From Flavobacterium selenitireducens (GTDB lineage Bacteria; Bacteroidota; Bacteroidia; Flavobacteriales; Flavobacteriaceae), in assembly GCF_014748335.1 (NCBI RefSeq), contig NZ_JAAVIY010000009.1, forward strand, positions 109,073-173,072: a DNA stretch of 64,000 nucleotides, in the 5' to 3' direction. A model generated the notes under the pieces. The model did no database searches, had not been told where the DNA came from, and saw only the letters and a list, made by a program, of their open reading frames with translations. Positions within the stretch are counted from its first letter, which is position 1; every line of letters begins with the position of its first letter. The position numbers were made by a program, and so were the translations under genes. Below, in pieces: positions 55,433 to 64,000 of the stretch.

Positions 55433-56200
55433 TTACTTTCTTTTACGAGGTCCACCGGATTTGTTGTCTCCTCCTCTGCGGTCGTTGTTCGGCTTGCGGT
55501 CTCCGCGTGGGGCGTCGCCACCTTTTCCACCGGATTTCTGCTTGTCCATACCAACTAGCGGAGAAAGATCTCTCTTTCCGTAAACTTCGCCTTTCATGAT
55601 CCAGACTTTGATACCCATACGACCGTAAGTCGTGTGAGCTTCCGCCAAAGCGTAGTCAATGTCGGCCCTGAAAGTCGACAATGGAATACGACCTTCTTTG
55701 AAATTTTCCGAACGTGCCATTTCAGCTCCGTTCAAACGACCTGAAATCTGAACCTTGATCCCTTCGGCGTTCATACGCATAGAGGCTGCGATAGCCATCT
55801 TAATGGCACGACGATAAGAGATACGGCTTTCGATTTGACGCGCGATGCTTGATGCAACCAAGAACGCATCGAGCTCAGGACGCTTGATCTCAAAGATATT
55901 GATCTGAACTTCCTTGTCGGTAATCTTCTTAAGCTCTTCTTTCAACTTGTCTACCTCCTGGCCGCCTTTCCCGATGATGATACCAGGACGTGCAGTGGTG
56001 ATAGTAACGGTTACAAGCTTCAAAGTTCTCTCGATGATCACTTTTGACACACTAGCCTTCGATAGACGAGCATGAACGTACTTACGGATCTTGTGATCTT
56101 CGGCTAGTTTATCGCCGTAATCGTTTCCTCCGTACCAGTTTGAATCCCAACCTCTGATAATACCAAGGCGATTCCCAATTGGATTAGTCTTTTGTCCCAT
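55433..56200 (-). CDS. rpsC: 30S ribosomal protein S3
   Basis: The 255-residue protein begins [20 protein letters not shown] and has the KH domain ([20 protein letters not shown]) and the C-terminal S3 domain ([37 protein letters not shown]). It ends in a Gly/Arg/Lys/Asn-rich tail of about 35 residues, as seen in other Bacteroidota. Confidence 0.99.
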   Translation of the reverse strand: MGQKTNPIGNRLGIIRGWDSNWYGGNDYGDKLAEDHKIRKYVHARLSKASVSKVIIERTLKLVTVTITTARPGIIIGKGGQEVDKLKEELKKITDKEVQINIFEIKRPELDAFLVASSIARQIESRISYRRAIKMAIAASMRMNAEGIKVQISGRLNGAEMARSENFKEGRIPLSTFRADIDYALAEAHTTYGRMGIKVWIMKGEVYGKRDLSPLVGMDKQKSGGKGGDAPRGDRKPNNDRRGGDNKSGGPRKRK

Positions 56201-56206
56201 GCTTGC

Positions 56207-56620
56207 TTATGAATTAACTTGTGTGTTATCGGTTTGTCCCAAAACAACAGTTACGTGGTTGGAACGTTTTCTGATTCTGTGTGCACGACCCTGTGGAGCC
56301 GGACGAAGTCTTTTCAACATCATCCCGCCGTCAACGCGGATCTCCTTGATGAACAACCCAGCGTCTTCCATACTTGCATCCGGGTTTTTCGCTTGCCAGT
56401 TGGCAATGACCGAACGAACCAAAGTTTCAAGTTTACGAGACGCCTCTTTCTGGCTGAATCTCAAGATATTTAGTGCATGACCTACCTTTTGGCCTCTAAC
56501 CAAGTCAGCTACCAGGCGCATTTTGCGAGGTGAAGTAGGGCAATTGTTCAATTTCCCAAAGGCCAACGACTTGTTAGCTTCTTTGATAGCTTCCGCTCTT
56601 TCTCTTTTACGAACTCCCAT
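56207..56620 (-). CDS. rplV: 50S ribosomal protein L22
   Basis: The 137-residue protein has the L22 pattern [20 protein letters not shown] and the C-terminal [20 protein letters not shown], which lines the exit tunnel. The first 20 residues form a charged N-terminal extension. Confidence 0.99.
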   Translation of the reverse strand: MGVRKRERAEAIKEANKSLAFGKLNNCPTSPRKMRLVADLVRGQKVGHALNILRFSQKEASRKLETLVRSVIANWQAKNPDASMEDAGLFIKEIRVDGGMMLKRLRPAPQGRAHRIRKRSNHVTVVLGQTDNTQVNS

Positions 56621-56626
56621 GACTTC

Positions 56627-56905
56627 TTATTTTTTACCTTTGTTTTTAGCACCTGCGTGACCGCGGAATGAGCGGGTAGGCGAAAATTCTCCTAGTTTGT
56701 GGCCCACCATGTTCTCGGTAACATAAACCGGAACGAATTGGCGACCATTGTGGACAGCGATTGTCTGGCCCACGAAATCAGGCGTGATCATAGAAGCGCG
56801 AGACCAAGTCTTCACCACTCCTTTGTTGCCTTTTTCAGCGTTTTCAAGAACTTTCTTCTCTAGTTTATAGTGTACGAAAGGTCCTTTTTTTAATGAACGT
56901 GCCAT
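56627..56905 (-). CDS. rpsS: 30S ribosomal protein S19
   Basis: The 92-residue protein begins [20 protein letters not shown] and has [20 protein letters not shown] and [20 protein letters not shown]. Standard length and order. Confidence 0.99.
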   Translation of the reverse strand: MARSLKKGPFVHYKLEKKVLENAEKGNKGVVKTWSRASMITPDFVGQTIAVHNGRQFVPVYVTENMVGHKLGEFSPTRSFRGHAGAKNKGKK

Positions 56906-56911
56906 GTTTTA

Positions 56912-57736
56912 TTATTTCTTTCTGCGTTCTACAATATACTTATTGCTCGGATTAGCCTTAGCACGAGTTCTGTAACCTTTAGCCGGAAGACCTTTGCGTG
57001 AGCGTGGGTGACCTCCTGAAGAGCGTCCTTCACCACCACCCATCGGGTGATCAACAGGGTTCATGGCAACTGGTCTCGTACGAGGACGACGGCCCAACCA
57101 ACGCGAACGTCCAGCCTTACCTGAAACGACCAATTGGTGGTCAGAGTTGGAAACGGCGCCAATCGTAGCCGAACAAGTCAAAAGAATCAAACGAGTCTCT
57201 CCTGAAGGCATTTTGATTGTAGCGTATTTCCCGTCACGCGCCATCAATTGAGCGAATGTTCCGGCTGAACGAGCGATGACCGCTCCCTGTCCCGGACGCA
57301 ATTCGATACAAGAGATAACCGTACCCAATGGAATTTTGCTAAGTGGCAACGTGTTCCCGATTTCCGGCTGCGCGTTCTCTCCAGACATTACCGTCTGGCC
57401 GACCTGCAATCCGTTTTGAGCAATTACATACGTTTTGGCTCCATCGGCGTAAGCCAACAAAGCGATGAACGCAGTTCTGTTCGGATCGTACTCGATTGAC
57501 TTCACCGTTGCAGGAACTCCTGCTTTAGTGCGTTGAAAATCGATGAGACGATACCTTTTCTTGTGACCACCGCCTGTGTAACGCATGGTCATTTTACCTT
57601 GACTATTTCTACCTCCAGAGTTTTTTATCGGTGCTAGCAAAGAGCGCTCCGGCTTATCAGTCGTGATAGTGTCAAAGCTATTCACAACTCTAAATCGCTG
57701 ACCCGGGGTAATAGGTTTTAATTTTCTAACTGACAT
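56912..57736 (-). CDS. rplB: 50S ribosomal protein L2
   Basis: The 274-residue protein has [20 protein letters not shown] and the C-terminal [20 protein letters not shown], whose conserved His and Gly-rich loop touch the peptidyl-transferase centre. Normal length. Confidence 0.99.
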   Translation of the reverse strand: MSVRKLKPITPGQRFRVVNSFDTITTDKPERSLLAPIKNSGGRNSQGKMTMRYTGGGHKKRYRLIDFQRTKAGVPATVKSIEYDPNRTAFIALLAYADGAKTYVIAQNGLQVGQTVMSGENAQPEIGNTLPLSKIPLGTVISCIELRPGQGAVIARSAGTFAQLMARDGKYATIKMPSGETRLILLTCSATIGAVSNSDHQLVVSGKAGRSRWLGRRPRTRPVAMNPVDHPMGGGEGRSSGGHPRSRKGLPAKGYRTRAKANPSNKYIVERRKK

Positions 57737-57748
57737 TTTCGTATCCTA

Positions 57749-58039
57749 TTAGATATTGTTATAAAAATCGATTGTGTCACCCTCCTTAACCTCGACGATA
57801 GCTTTTTTGAAAGCGTTTGTCTTGGCACTGATCATTCCACTTTTAGTGTATTTCACAGAGCGGTCAGGGCGTACATTCATAGTGTTCACTCCTACTACAG
57901 TTACGCCGTAAGCAGCTTCAACAGCTTTTTTGATTTCCACTTTATTGGATTTCTTGCTCACTACGAAACCGTAACGGTTCGAAAGCTCGGTTTGACGGGT
58001 TACTTTTTCAGTAACTATCGGTTTGATTATGATACTCAT
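57749..58039 (-). CDS. rplW: 50S ribosomal protein L23
   Basis: The 96-residue protein begins MSIIIKPIVTEKVTRQTELS and has FVVSKKSNKVEIKKAVEAAY and NTMNVRPDRSVKYTKSGMI. It sits at the tunnel exit and docks trigger factor and SRP. Confidence 0.99.
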   Translation of the reverse strand: MSIIIKPIVTEKVTRQTELSNRYGFVVSKKSNKVEIKKAVEAAYGVTVVGVNTMNVRPDRSVKYTKSGMISAKTNAFKKAIVEVKEGDTIDFYNNI

Positions 58040-58046
58040 CGCCTTC

Positions 58047-58676
58047 TTATTTACTTAGATTCTCAACAATTCCTTCCAAAGAACCTTCAAGAAGCACTAC
58101 ATTATTCGCGTTCAAAATCGCGTAAGTACTTAGTTCAGAAGAAGTTACAACACTTGAACTCTTCAAATTACGAGACGACAAATATACATTTTTATTGGCA
58201 TCACCCAACACGAACAATGACTTTTTGTTGTCTAACCCTAAAGCTTTCAATACGTTGATGAAATTTTTAGTGTTTGGAACGTCGAAGTTGAAATCTTCAA
58301 GAACGACAAGACTGTTGTCCTGAACTTTCGCCGAAAGCACCGACTTACGAGCCAAACGCTTCAGGTTTTTGTTCAATTTGAACGAATAGCTTCTCGGACG
58401 TGGCCCGAAAATAGTTCCTCCACCTTTGAACAATGGGTTCTTGATAGATCCGGCACGAGCCGTACCTGTTCCTTTTTGTTTTTTGATCTTACGGGTAGAA
58501 CCTGTTACTTCAGCACGTTCTTTCGCTTTGTGAGTTCCCTGGCGTTGGTTGGCCAAGTATTGCTTCACATCGAGGTAAACGGCGTGTTTGTTCGGCTCGA
58601 TCCCGAAAACGGATGCGTCCAGGCTAACTGTACGTCCGGTTTCTTTTCCGCTGATATTTAAAACTTTTACGTCCAT
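58047..58676 (-). CDS. rplD: 50S ribosomal protein L4
   Basis: The 209-residue protein has [20 protein letters not shown] and [20 protein letters not shown], the loop that reaches into the exit tunnel. Its ATG shares one base with the rplC stop (TAATG), so the two are translationally coupled. In E. coli L4 represses the S10 operon; whether it does here is unknown. Confidence 0.99.
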   Translation of the reverse strand: MDVKVLNISGKETGRTVSLDASVFGIEPNKHAVYLDVKQYLANQRQGTHKAKERAEVTGSTRKIKKQKGTGTARAGSIKNPLFKGGGTIFGPRPRSYSFKLNKNLKRLARKSVLSAKVQDNSLVVLEDFNFDVPNTKNFINVLKALGLDNKKSLFVLGDANKNVYLSSRNLKSSSVVTSSELSTYAILNANNVVLLEGSLEGIVENLSK

Positions 58677-59293
58677 TACTTCTGAATGATTAGGTAAGAG
58701 TTTTTGTGTCCCGGAACCGCACCTTTAACCAAAATAAGGTTCTTGTCGGCTACGACTTTCAATACTCTCAAGTTTTGTACTTTAACATTTTCTCCACCTG
58801 TACGTCCTGCCATGCGCATTCCTTTGAATACACGTGAAGGATAAGATGAAGCTCCCACAGAACCAGGTGCGCGCAAACGGTTGTGCTGACCGTGAGTCGC
58901 CTGACCCACACCACCAAAACCATGACGCTTTACAACACCTTGGAAACCTTTACCTTTTGAAACGCCTTGAACGTCTACAAATTCACCTTCTGCGAAAATA
59001 GTTACGTCAATGACGTCACCTAATTTCTGTTCTGTTGCGAACTCTTGAAATTCAACGACCTTCTTTTTGGCAACCGTTCCAGCTTTCTTGAAGTGACCTT
59101 CAGCAGCTTTCGTAGTGTGCTTTTCAGATTTGTCATCGAAACCAAGTTGCAACGCTTCATACCCGTCGACCTCGTTGGTTCTGACTTGGGTAACCACGCA
59201 TGGTCCTGCCTCAATCACGGTACAAGGGATGTTTTTCCCGTTCTCGTCAAAGATGCTGGTCATGCCGATTTTTCTTCCAATTAACCCAGACAT
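58676..59293 (-). CDS. rplC: 50S ribosomal protein L3
   Basis: The 205-residue protein begins [20 protein letters not shown] and has the L3 signature [20 protein letters not shown]. It is the first gene behind the perfect promoter at 59356-59386. The usual first gene of this operon, rpsJ, lies separately about 1 kb upstream behind a terminator. Confidence 0.99.
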   Translation of the reverse strand: MSGLIGRKIGMTSIFDENGKNIPCTVIEAGPCVVTQVRTNEVDGYEALQLGFDDKSEKHTTKAAEGHFKKAGTVAKKKVVEFQEFATEQKLGDVIDVTIFAEGEFVDVQGVSKGKGFQGVVKRHGFGGVGQATHGQHNRLRAPGSVGASSYPSRVFKGMRMAGRTGGENVKVQNLRVLKVVADKNLILVKGAVPGHKNSYLIIQK

Positions 59294-59355
59294 AAAAACT
59301 AATTAATTATTAAACAATTGATTTCAAAACAGCAATACGCTATTTTTTGAGCGTG

Positions 59356-59386
59356 CAAATATAGAGATTAAGATTTATTAAACAAA
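59356..59386 (-). promoter_or_regulatory. consensus promoter of the rplC-led S10-spc-alpha operon
   Basis: On the minus strand TTG (59385-59383), exactly 19 bases and TATATTTG (59363-59356) match the Bacteroidota promoter TTG-N19-TAnnTTTG completely. The predicted start of transcription lies near 59349, leaving a leader of about 55 bases before rplC. Confidence 0.85.
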
Positions 59387-59521
59387 ACGTAATTCGTTTG
59401 TTTTCAAAAGATTCTTTAAAAACATCGATAAAAGGTGGACGTTGGTTGCAAATACCTGAAAACTGAGGGTTTTCCGAATTTCGAATTGCTTTTTTTTAAT
59501 GATGTGGATTCGGACGTTACA

Positions 59522-60219
59522 TGGGTTTAAAGTTGCGAGATTTGAGCATTGTTCGCCGGACACTTTGGTTTAAAGTTGTTGTCGTTGGTTTTTTTTGTGT
59601 TTATTGTGGGGATGATTGAAGTGGAGTTGCGGATAGGATTGGGCGGATATTAGGGGATTTTAAGATTTTTGGCAGATTTTCTGTACTTGGCTAATTGCTA
59701 ATTCGGATATTTTTACGGGTGGGTGGTGGCGGCTTTTTAATGACCTCAATTCTACAGAAATTACTTACAACTCATTTCTTTGCCCCTCGCCAATCCGAAA
59801 CTTACAAATGTTAACCTTTCTCCTCACTCCAAACCGTAACCCACAAACACAAAGCACCGACTTAAACCTCAAGCCTGAAGCGTAACTTCAAACCTTAAAC
59901 TTCAAACCTTAACCTTAAACCTTAACCTTAACCCGCAAACACAACACACCAACTTCAAACCTCAAGCCTTGGACCTAAAAGTTCAAACTTCAAACCTTAA
60001 ACCTCCAACCTTAAACTTTAAACTTTAAACCTTAAACCTCCAATTTTAAACTTTAAACCTTAAACTTTAAACCTCAAACTTTAAACCTCAAACTTCAAAC
60101 CTTAAACTTCAAACCTTAAACCTCCAACCTTAAACTTCAAACCTTAAACCTCCAACCTTAAACTTTAAACCTTAAACTTTAAACCTTAAACTTTAAACTT
60201 CAAACCTTTAACCTTAAAC
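59522..60219. repeat. telomere-like AAACYTY heptanucleotide array between rpsJ and rplC
   Basis: From 59985 to 60219 the plus strand is an almost unbroken array of about 33 heptamers of the forms AAACCTT, AAACTTT, AAACTTC, AAACCTC and CAACCTT. A looser version begins near 59870. Oppositely oriented GGTTTAAAG arms followed by TTG stand at 59523 and 59569. The first resembles, and the second (GGTTTAAAGTTGTTG) matches, the left flank of the hairpin at 47782. The remaining sequence (59400-59520 and 59590-59860) shows no gene. Confidence 0.85.
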
Positions 60220-60249
60220 AAAAAAAATGACCGGCCGAAACCGATCATT
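60218..60249 (-). terminator. intrinsic terminator after rpsJ
   Basis: On the minus strand AATGATCGG pairs with CCGGTCATT (one G-U pair) around a six-base loop, at 60249-60226. At least seven T follow. It lies 29 bases after the rpsJ stop at 60278 and separates the str operon from rplC. Confidence 0.88.
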
Positions 60250-60277
60250 TCCAAAAAATTTTATCTGTCCTGTATTA

Positions 60278-60583
60278 TCAGACCTTGATTTCAACTTCAA
60301 CACCGCTAGGCAACTCAAGCTTCATTAGAGCATCGATTGTCTTGGATGATGAAGAGTAGATGTCGATAAGTCTCTTGTAAGACATTACCTCGAACTGCTC
60401 ACGCGCTTTTTTGTTGACGTGCGGAGAACGCAACACCGTAAAAAGCTTCTTGTTCGTTGGCAAAGGAATCGGACCTGTTACGACAGCGCCTGTGCTCTTT
60501 ACCGTTTTTACGATCTTCTCGGACGACTTGTCAACAAGCATGTGATCGTAAGATTTCAGTTTTATTCTGATTTTTTGACTCAT
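60278..60583 (-). CDS. rpsJ: 30S ribosomal protein S10
   Basis: The 101-residue protein begins [20 protein letters not shown] and has the S10 signature [20 protein letters not shown]. It follows fusA after 11 bases and is the last gene of the str operon here, since a terminator and a new promoter stand before rplC. Confidence 0.99.
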   Translation of the reverse strand: MSQKIRIKLKSYDHMLVDKSSEKIVKTVKSTGAVVTGPIPLPTNKKLFTVLRSPHVNKKAREQFEVMSYKRLIDIYSSSSKTIDALMKLELPSGVEVEIKV

Positions 60584-60594
60584 TTTCTTAAAGA

Positions 60595-62751
60595 TTAGGC
60601 GTTACCTTTTGCTTTTTTGATTACAGCTTCCGAAATGTTGGCTGGTGTCTCGGCATAGTGTGAAAACTCCATTGTTGATGTTGCACGGCCTGAAGACAAT
60701 GTTCTCAATGTTGTAACATATCCGAACATTTCAGAAAGCGGCACATCAGCTTTGATTGTTTTTGCACCATTTCTGTCACCCATGTCGTTCACTTGTCCGC
60801 GACGACGGTTGATATCACCTACGATATCTCCCATGTTCTCTTCCGGAGTGATGACTTCCATTTTCATGATAGGCTCCAAAACGATAGCACCTGCAGCTTT
60901 CGCTACTTCGCGGTATCCAAGTTTAGCAGCCAATTCAAAAGAAAGCGCATCGGAATCGACCGGGTGGAACGATCCGTCAAGCAACGTCACTTTCAAACTA
61001 TCAACCTGGTAACCGGCCAAAGGACCTTGTTTCATCGCTTCGCGGAAACCTTTCTCTACAGAAGGGATATATTCCTTAGGAACGTTACCACCTTTAACTG
61101 CGTTGACAAACTGCAATCCGACAGGAACTTTACCATCGACTTCTTCAGCAGGCTCCAATTTGAATACGATGTCACCGAATTTACCGCGACCACCTGATTG
61201 CTTCTTGTACACCTCTCTGTGTTGAGCGGCTTTCGTGAAAGCTTCTTTGTATTCAACCTGAGGCTCGCCCTGGTTAACTTCCACTTTGAACTCGCGCTTC
61301 ATACGGTCGACAAGGATGTCAAGGTGAAGCTCACCCATACCTGAAATGATCGTTTGTCCTGAAGCTTCGTCCGTACGAACGGTAAACGTTGGATCTTCCT
61401 CGGCCAATTTAGCCAAAGCCATACCCATCTTATCGACGTCGGCCTTGGTTTTAGGCTCGATCGCGATACCGATTACCGGCGCAGGGAATTTCATTGATTC
61501 AAGGATGATCGGATGTTTCTCGTCACACAAAGTATCTCCGGTCTTGATATCCTTAAATCCGACAGCAGCCCCAATATCACCTGCCTCGATATATTCGATT
61601 GGGTTTTGCTTGTTGGCGTGCATCTGATAGATACGGGAAATACGCTCTTTGCTTCCTGAACGTGTGTTCAAGACATAAGAACCAGCGTCAAGACGTCCTG
61701 AGTACGCACGGAAGAATGCCAAACGACCAACGAACGGGTCAGTAGCGATCTTAAATGCCAAAGCAGCGAACGGCTCTTTTACGTCTGGACGACGCAAGAT
61801 TTTAGTTTGGTCTTCTTCCAACAAATCAGCATCGTCAGGGTGAATTCCCTGGATACCTTCTTTGTCAAGCGGAGAAGGCAAATATTTACAAACCGCGTCA
61901 AGCATGAACTGAACTCCTTTGTTTTTGAAAGAAGAACCAGCGATCATCGGGATGATGGCCATGTCCATAGTTGCAGCGCGAAGTGCGTTGTTGATTTCCT
62001 CTTCAGTGATTGAATCCGGATCTTCCATGTACTTGTCAAGCAAGTTCTCATCGTAATCGGCCACAGCCTCGATAAGGATATCTCTGTATTCTTTCACTTC
62101 GTCCACCATATCCGCAGGGATGTCGATGATATCGAAAGTAGCGCCTTGAGTTTCATCATGCCATACGATAGCCTGATTCTTCACCAAATCCACAACTCCT
62201 CTAAAATCAGCCTCGTCACCGATAGGCAACGTGATCGCCACGGCGTTGGACTTCAACATGTCGCGAACCTGCTGGCACACTCCAAGGAAGTTAGATCCCT
62301 GACGGTCCATTTTGTTCACGAATCCCATACGTGGAACGCGGTACTGGTCAGCAAGCCTCCAGTTCGTCTCCGATTGCGGCTCAACACCGTCAACCGCACT
62401 GAACAAGAAAACAAGGCCATCCAATACGCGAAGCGAACGGTTTACCTCTACGGTAAAGTCAACGTGTCCCGGAGTATCGATGATGTTGAAGTGGTAAGGC
62501 ATACTCTCAGGAGTCACTTTACCTTGGTTTGTCGGGAAGTTCCACTCGCATGTCGTAGCAGCCGAAGTGATCGTGATACCACGCTCCTGCTCCTGCGCCA
62601 TCCAGTCCATCGTTGCGGCTCCATCGTGAACCTCACCGATCTTGTGCGACTTTCCGGTATAAAATAGGATACGCTCCGTTGTCGTAGTCTTACCTGCGTC
62701 AATGTGGGCAGCGATCCCGATATTTCTCGTGTATTTTAAGTCTCTTGCCAT
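60595..62751 (-). CDS. fusA: translation elongation factor G
   Basis: The 718-residue protein has the GTPase motifs G1 [16 protein letters not shown]2/G3 [12 protein letters not shown] and DTPGHVDFT, and G4 NKMDRQG, followed by EF-G domains II-V ([40 protein letters not shown]). It drives translocation and, with RRF, ribosome recycling. It starts six bases after rpsG. Confidence 0.99.
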   Translation of the reverse strand: MARDLKYTRNIGIAAHIDAGKTTTTERILFYTGKSHKIGEVHDGAATMDWMAQEQERGITITSAATTCEWNFPTNQGKVTPESMPYHFNIIDTPGHVDFTVEVNRSLRVLDGLVFLFSAVDGVEPQSETNWRLADQYRVPRMGFVNKMDRQGSNFLGVCQQVRDMLKSNAVAITLPIGDEADFRGVVDLVKNQAIVWHDETQGATFDIIDIPADMVDEVKEYRDILIEAVADYDENLLDKYMEDPDSITEEEINNALRAATMDMAIIPMIAGSSFKNKGVQFMLDAVCKYLPSPLDKEGIQGIHPDDADLLEEDQTKILRRPDVKEPFAALAFKIATDPFVGRLAFFRAYSGRLDAGSYVLNTRSGSKERISRIYQMHANKQNPIEYIEAGDIGAAVGFKDIKTGDTLCDEKHPIILESMKFPAPVIGIAIEPKTKADVDKMGMALAKLAEEDPTFTVRTDEASGQTIISGMGELHLDILVDRMKREFKVEVNQGEPQVEYKEAFTKAAQHREVYKKQSGGRGKFGDIVFKLEPAEEVDGKVPVGLQFVNAVKGGNVPKEYIPSVEKGFREAMKQGPLAGYQVDSLKVTLLDGSFHPVDSDALSFELAAKLGYREVAKAAGAIVLEPIMKMEVITPEENMGDIVGDINRRRGQVNDMGDRNGAKTIKADVPLSEMFGYVTTLRTLSSGRATSTMEFSHYAETPANISEAVIKKAKGNA

Positions 62752-62757
62752 TTCTGA

Positions 62758-63234
62758 TTAGAATCTAAAGTGAGAGAATGCTTTGTTAGCTTCTGCCATC
62801 TTGTGAGTATCCATACGTTTTTTCACGGCAGCTCCTTCTTCTTTGGCAGCAGCCAAAACTTCGTTAGCCAAACGCTGCGCCATCGATTTCTCGTTGCGGC
62901 GACGTGCGTAAAGGATCATCCATTTCATCGCCATGGAAATCTTGCGATCCGGGCGAATTTGCATTGGAATCTGGAACGTAGCCCCACCAACACGACGCGA
63001 ACGCACTTCAACGTGCGGCATTACGTTAGTCAAAGCATCTTTCCAAATTTCTAGTGCTGATTTCTCAGCGTCCTGCTTCTTAGACTCCACGATATCAATC
63101 GCATCGTAGAATACTTTGAAGGCAGTCGATTTTTTACCGTCCCACATCAAATTGTTGACAAAACGTGTTACCAACTGGTCATTGAAACGCGGATCTGGTA
63201 AAAGAGGTCTTTTTTTGGCCTGTCTTTTTCTCAT
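62758..63234 (-). CDS. rpsG: 30S ribosomal protein S7
   Basis: The 158-residue protein begins [20 protein letters not shown] and contains the S7 motifs [20 protein letters not shown] and [20 protein letters not shown]. It is 87 bases downstream of rpsL, a rather long gap for this operon. Confidence 0.99.
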   Translation of the reverse strand: MRKRQAKKRPLLPDPRFNDQLVTRFVNNLMWDGKKSTAFKVFYDAIDIVESKKQDAEKSALEIWKDALTNVMPHVEVRSRRVGGATFQIPMQIRPDRKISMAMKWMILYARRRNEKSMAQRLANEVLAAAKEEGAAVKKRMDTHKMAEANKAFSHFRF

Positions 63235-63321
63235 TTCTTAAAGTTTTTGCCGAATGAAAGCTGCCGAATGCCAGGCGACGCATCGCCGGACACCTGACCT
63301 CAGTCATTTGACGTTTTTAAA

Positions 63322-63705
63322 TTACTTTTTTGCGTCTTTAGGGCGCTTTGCTCCGTATTTCGAACGACGTTGTGTACGGCCTGCAACACCAGAAGTGTCA
63401 AGCGCACCGCGCACAATGTGATAACGAACTCCCGGCAAATCTTTTACCCTTCCGCCCCTAACTAATACTATCGAGTGCTCTTGGAGGTTGTGTCCTTCTC
63501 CTGGGATGTATGCGTTCACCTCGTTCCCGTTAGTCAAACGTACACGCGCTACTTTACGCATCGCGGAGTTTGGCTTTTTAGGAGTCGTGGTGTAAACACG
63601 CGTACAAACGCCACGTCTTTGAGGACATGAATCCAATGCAACCGATTTAGACTTCTTAGTTATCTGGGTTCTTCCAGTTCTTACTAATTGTTGAATTGTT
63701 GGCAT
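63322..63705 (-). CDS. rpsL: 30S ribosomal protein S12
   Basis: The 127-residue protein has [20 protein letters not shown] and [20 protein letters not shown]. Both lysines that correspond to the classical streptomycin-resistance sites (Lys43 and Lys88 in E. coli) are wild type. First gene of the str operon, behind a perfect promoter at 63757-63787. Confidence 0.99.
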   Translation of the reverse strand: MPTIQQLVRTGRTQITKKSKSVALDSCPQRRGVCTRVYTTTPKKPNSAMRKVARVRLTNGNEVNAYIPGEGHNLQEHSIVLVRGGRVKDLPGVRYHIVRGALDTSGVAGRTQRRSKYGAKRPKDAKK

Positions 63706-63756
63706 AATGTTTACTAAAAAATTTTACGATTCTAATTCCCGCTATTTACGGGGATG

Positions 63757-63787
63757 CAAAGGTAGCTAATTATTTTAATGGAACAAA
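63757..63787 (-). promoter_or_regulatory. consensus promoter of the str operon
   Basis: On the minus strand TTG (63786-63784), 19 bases and TACCTTTG (63764-63757) match TTG-N19-TAnnTTTG completely. The box ends 51 bases before the rpsL ATG at 63705. Confidence 0.85.
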
Positions 63788-64000
63788 TCTTAACTGATTA
63801 ATTTTCATAGCTGTTTGATTTAGCTTCACGGCGTTTGTCCGTTTGCGTTTGTCGATTTGCCGATTCGTAAATCTGGGCGCGCCGGCGGCGATTCCCGTGT
63901 AGGACGCAAAATCGGTCACGACAGCACTTTCAGGCGAACGCCGCGCCGCCGTCAGGCTGTCCGCTATATCTTTAAAGTTTAGGGGCGGCCTGCGGCCGCC
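63788..64000. other. gene-free end of window with a GC palindrome
   Basis: No gene is recognised. A perfect inverted repeat GGCGGCC-TGC-GGCCGCC lies at 63984-64000. One minus-strand frame is open from the window edge to about 63770 but shows no start codon or family pattern, so it may be spacer or the end of an unseen gene. Confidence 0.4.

Noticed and set aside
59378..59563. 61-codon minus-strand frame upstream of rplC
   Set aside because: It overlaps the perfect promoter and shows no family pattern.
1..64000. Transposase or integrase genes marking the islands
   Set aside because: None of the frames shows a transposase DDE or tyrosine/serine recombinase pattern, so mobility of the islands can only be argued from the repeats.

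Overview
The window looks like chromosome from a flavobacterium (Bacteroidota, Flavobacteriaceae). The evidence is: four proteins with type IX secretion (T9SS) C-terminal sorting domains; lipoproteins with an acidic or Ser/Asp-rich stretch after the lipobox Cys; near-absence of Shine-Dalgarno sequences; and several matches to the Bacteroidota promoter TTG-N19-TAnnTTTG, two of them perfect, in front of the str and S10 ribosomal operons. No tRNA or rRNA gene was recognised. All assignments come from reading sequence and motifs; no database search was run.

Bases 1-2200 hold the end of a T9SS cargo gene, a GC-rich composite repeat and one unknown gene. Bases 2245-15561 are an AT-rich, all-minus-strand island. 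It contains a type I restriction-modification operon in the order hsdM, hsdS, a DUF262+DUF1524 protein, a DUF262 protein, hsdR and an M48/YgjP-like metallopeptidase, with a secreted protein downstream and a lipocalin-like lipoprotein upstream. The same roughly 380-bp composite repeat lies on both sides of the island in opposite orientation: one copy at 945-1320 (minus) and several at 15757-17385 (plus), including a 388-bp tandem duplication.

Bases 17.4-23.0 kb hold an XRE-type regulator with a perfect inverted repeat in front of it, a decayed fragment of a lipoprotein gene whose intact relative lies 4 kb further on, two small membrane proteins, and a T9SS cargo protein made of six exact-period 87-residue repeats. 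Bases 23.2-29.8 kb hold a TPR sensor kinase / NarL-type regulator pair followed by a 1281-residue YadA-head/S74-chaperone surface protein. Bases 29.9-38.2 kb hold a 1879-residue T9SS protein with eleven 73-residue Ig-like repeats, a striking 0.95-kb mosaic array of about 18 non-coding ~50-bp units, and an FG-GAP T9SS protein. Bases 38.4-45.4 kb hold a secreted protein, a LytTR regulator/kinase pair, two further secreted proteins, and a lipoprotein gene interrupted by one in-frame amber codon.

Bases 45.4-63.8 kb are the complete str-S10-spc-alpha ribosomal cluster on the minus strand, from rpsL to rplQ. Unlike the textbook S10 operon, rpsJ is cut off from rplC by a strong terminator, a telomere-like heptanucleotide array (AAACYTY) and a new consensus promoter. 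The same heptamer family forms a 23-bp hairpin between rpsK and rpsD, and a 13-bp inverted repeat sits between rpsN and rpsH. These non-coding insertions probably tune expression within the cluster.
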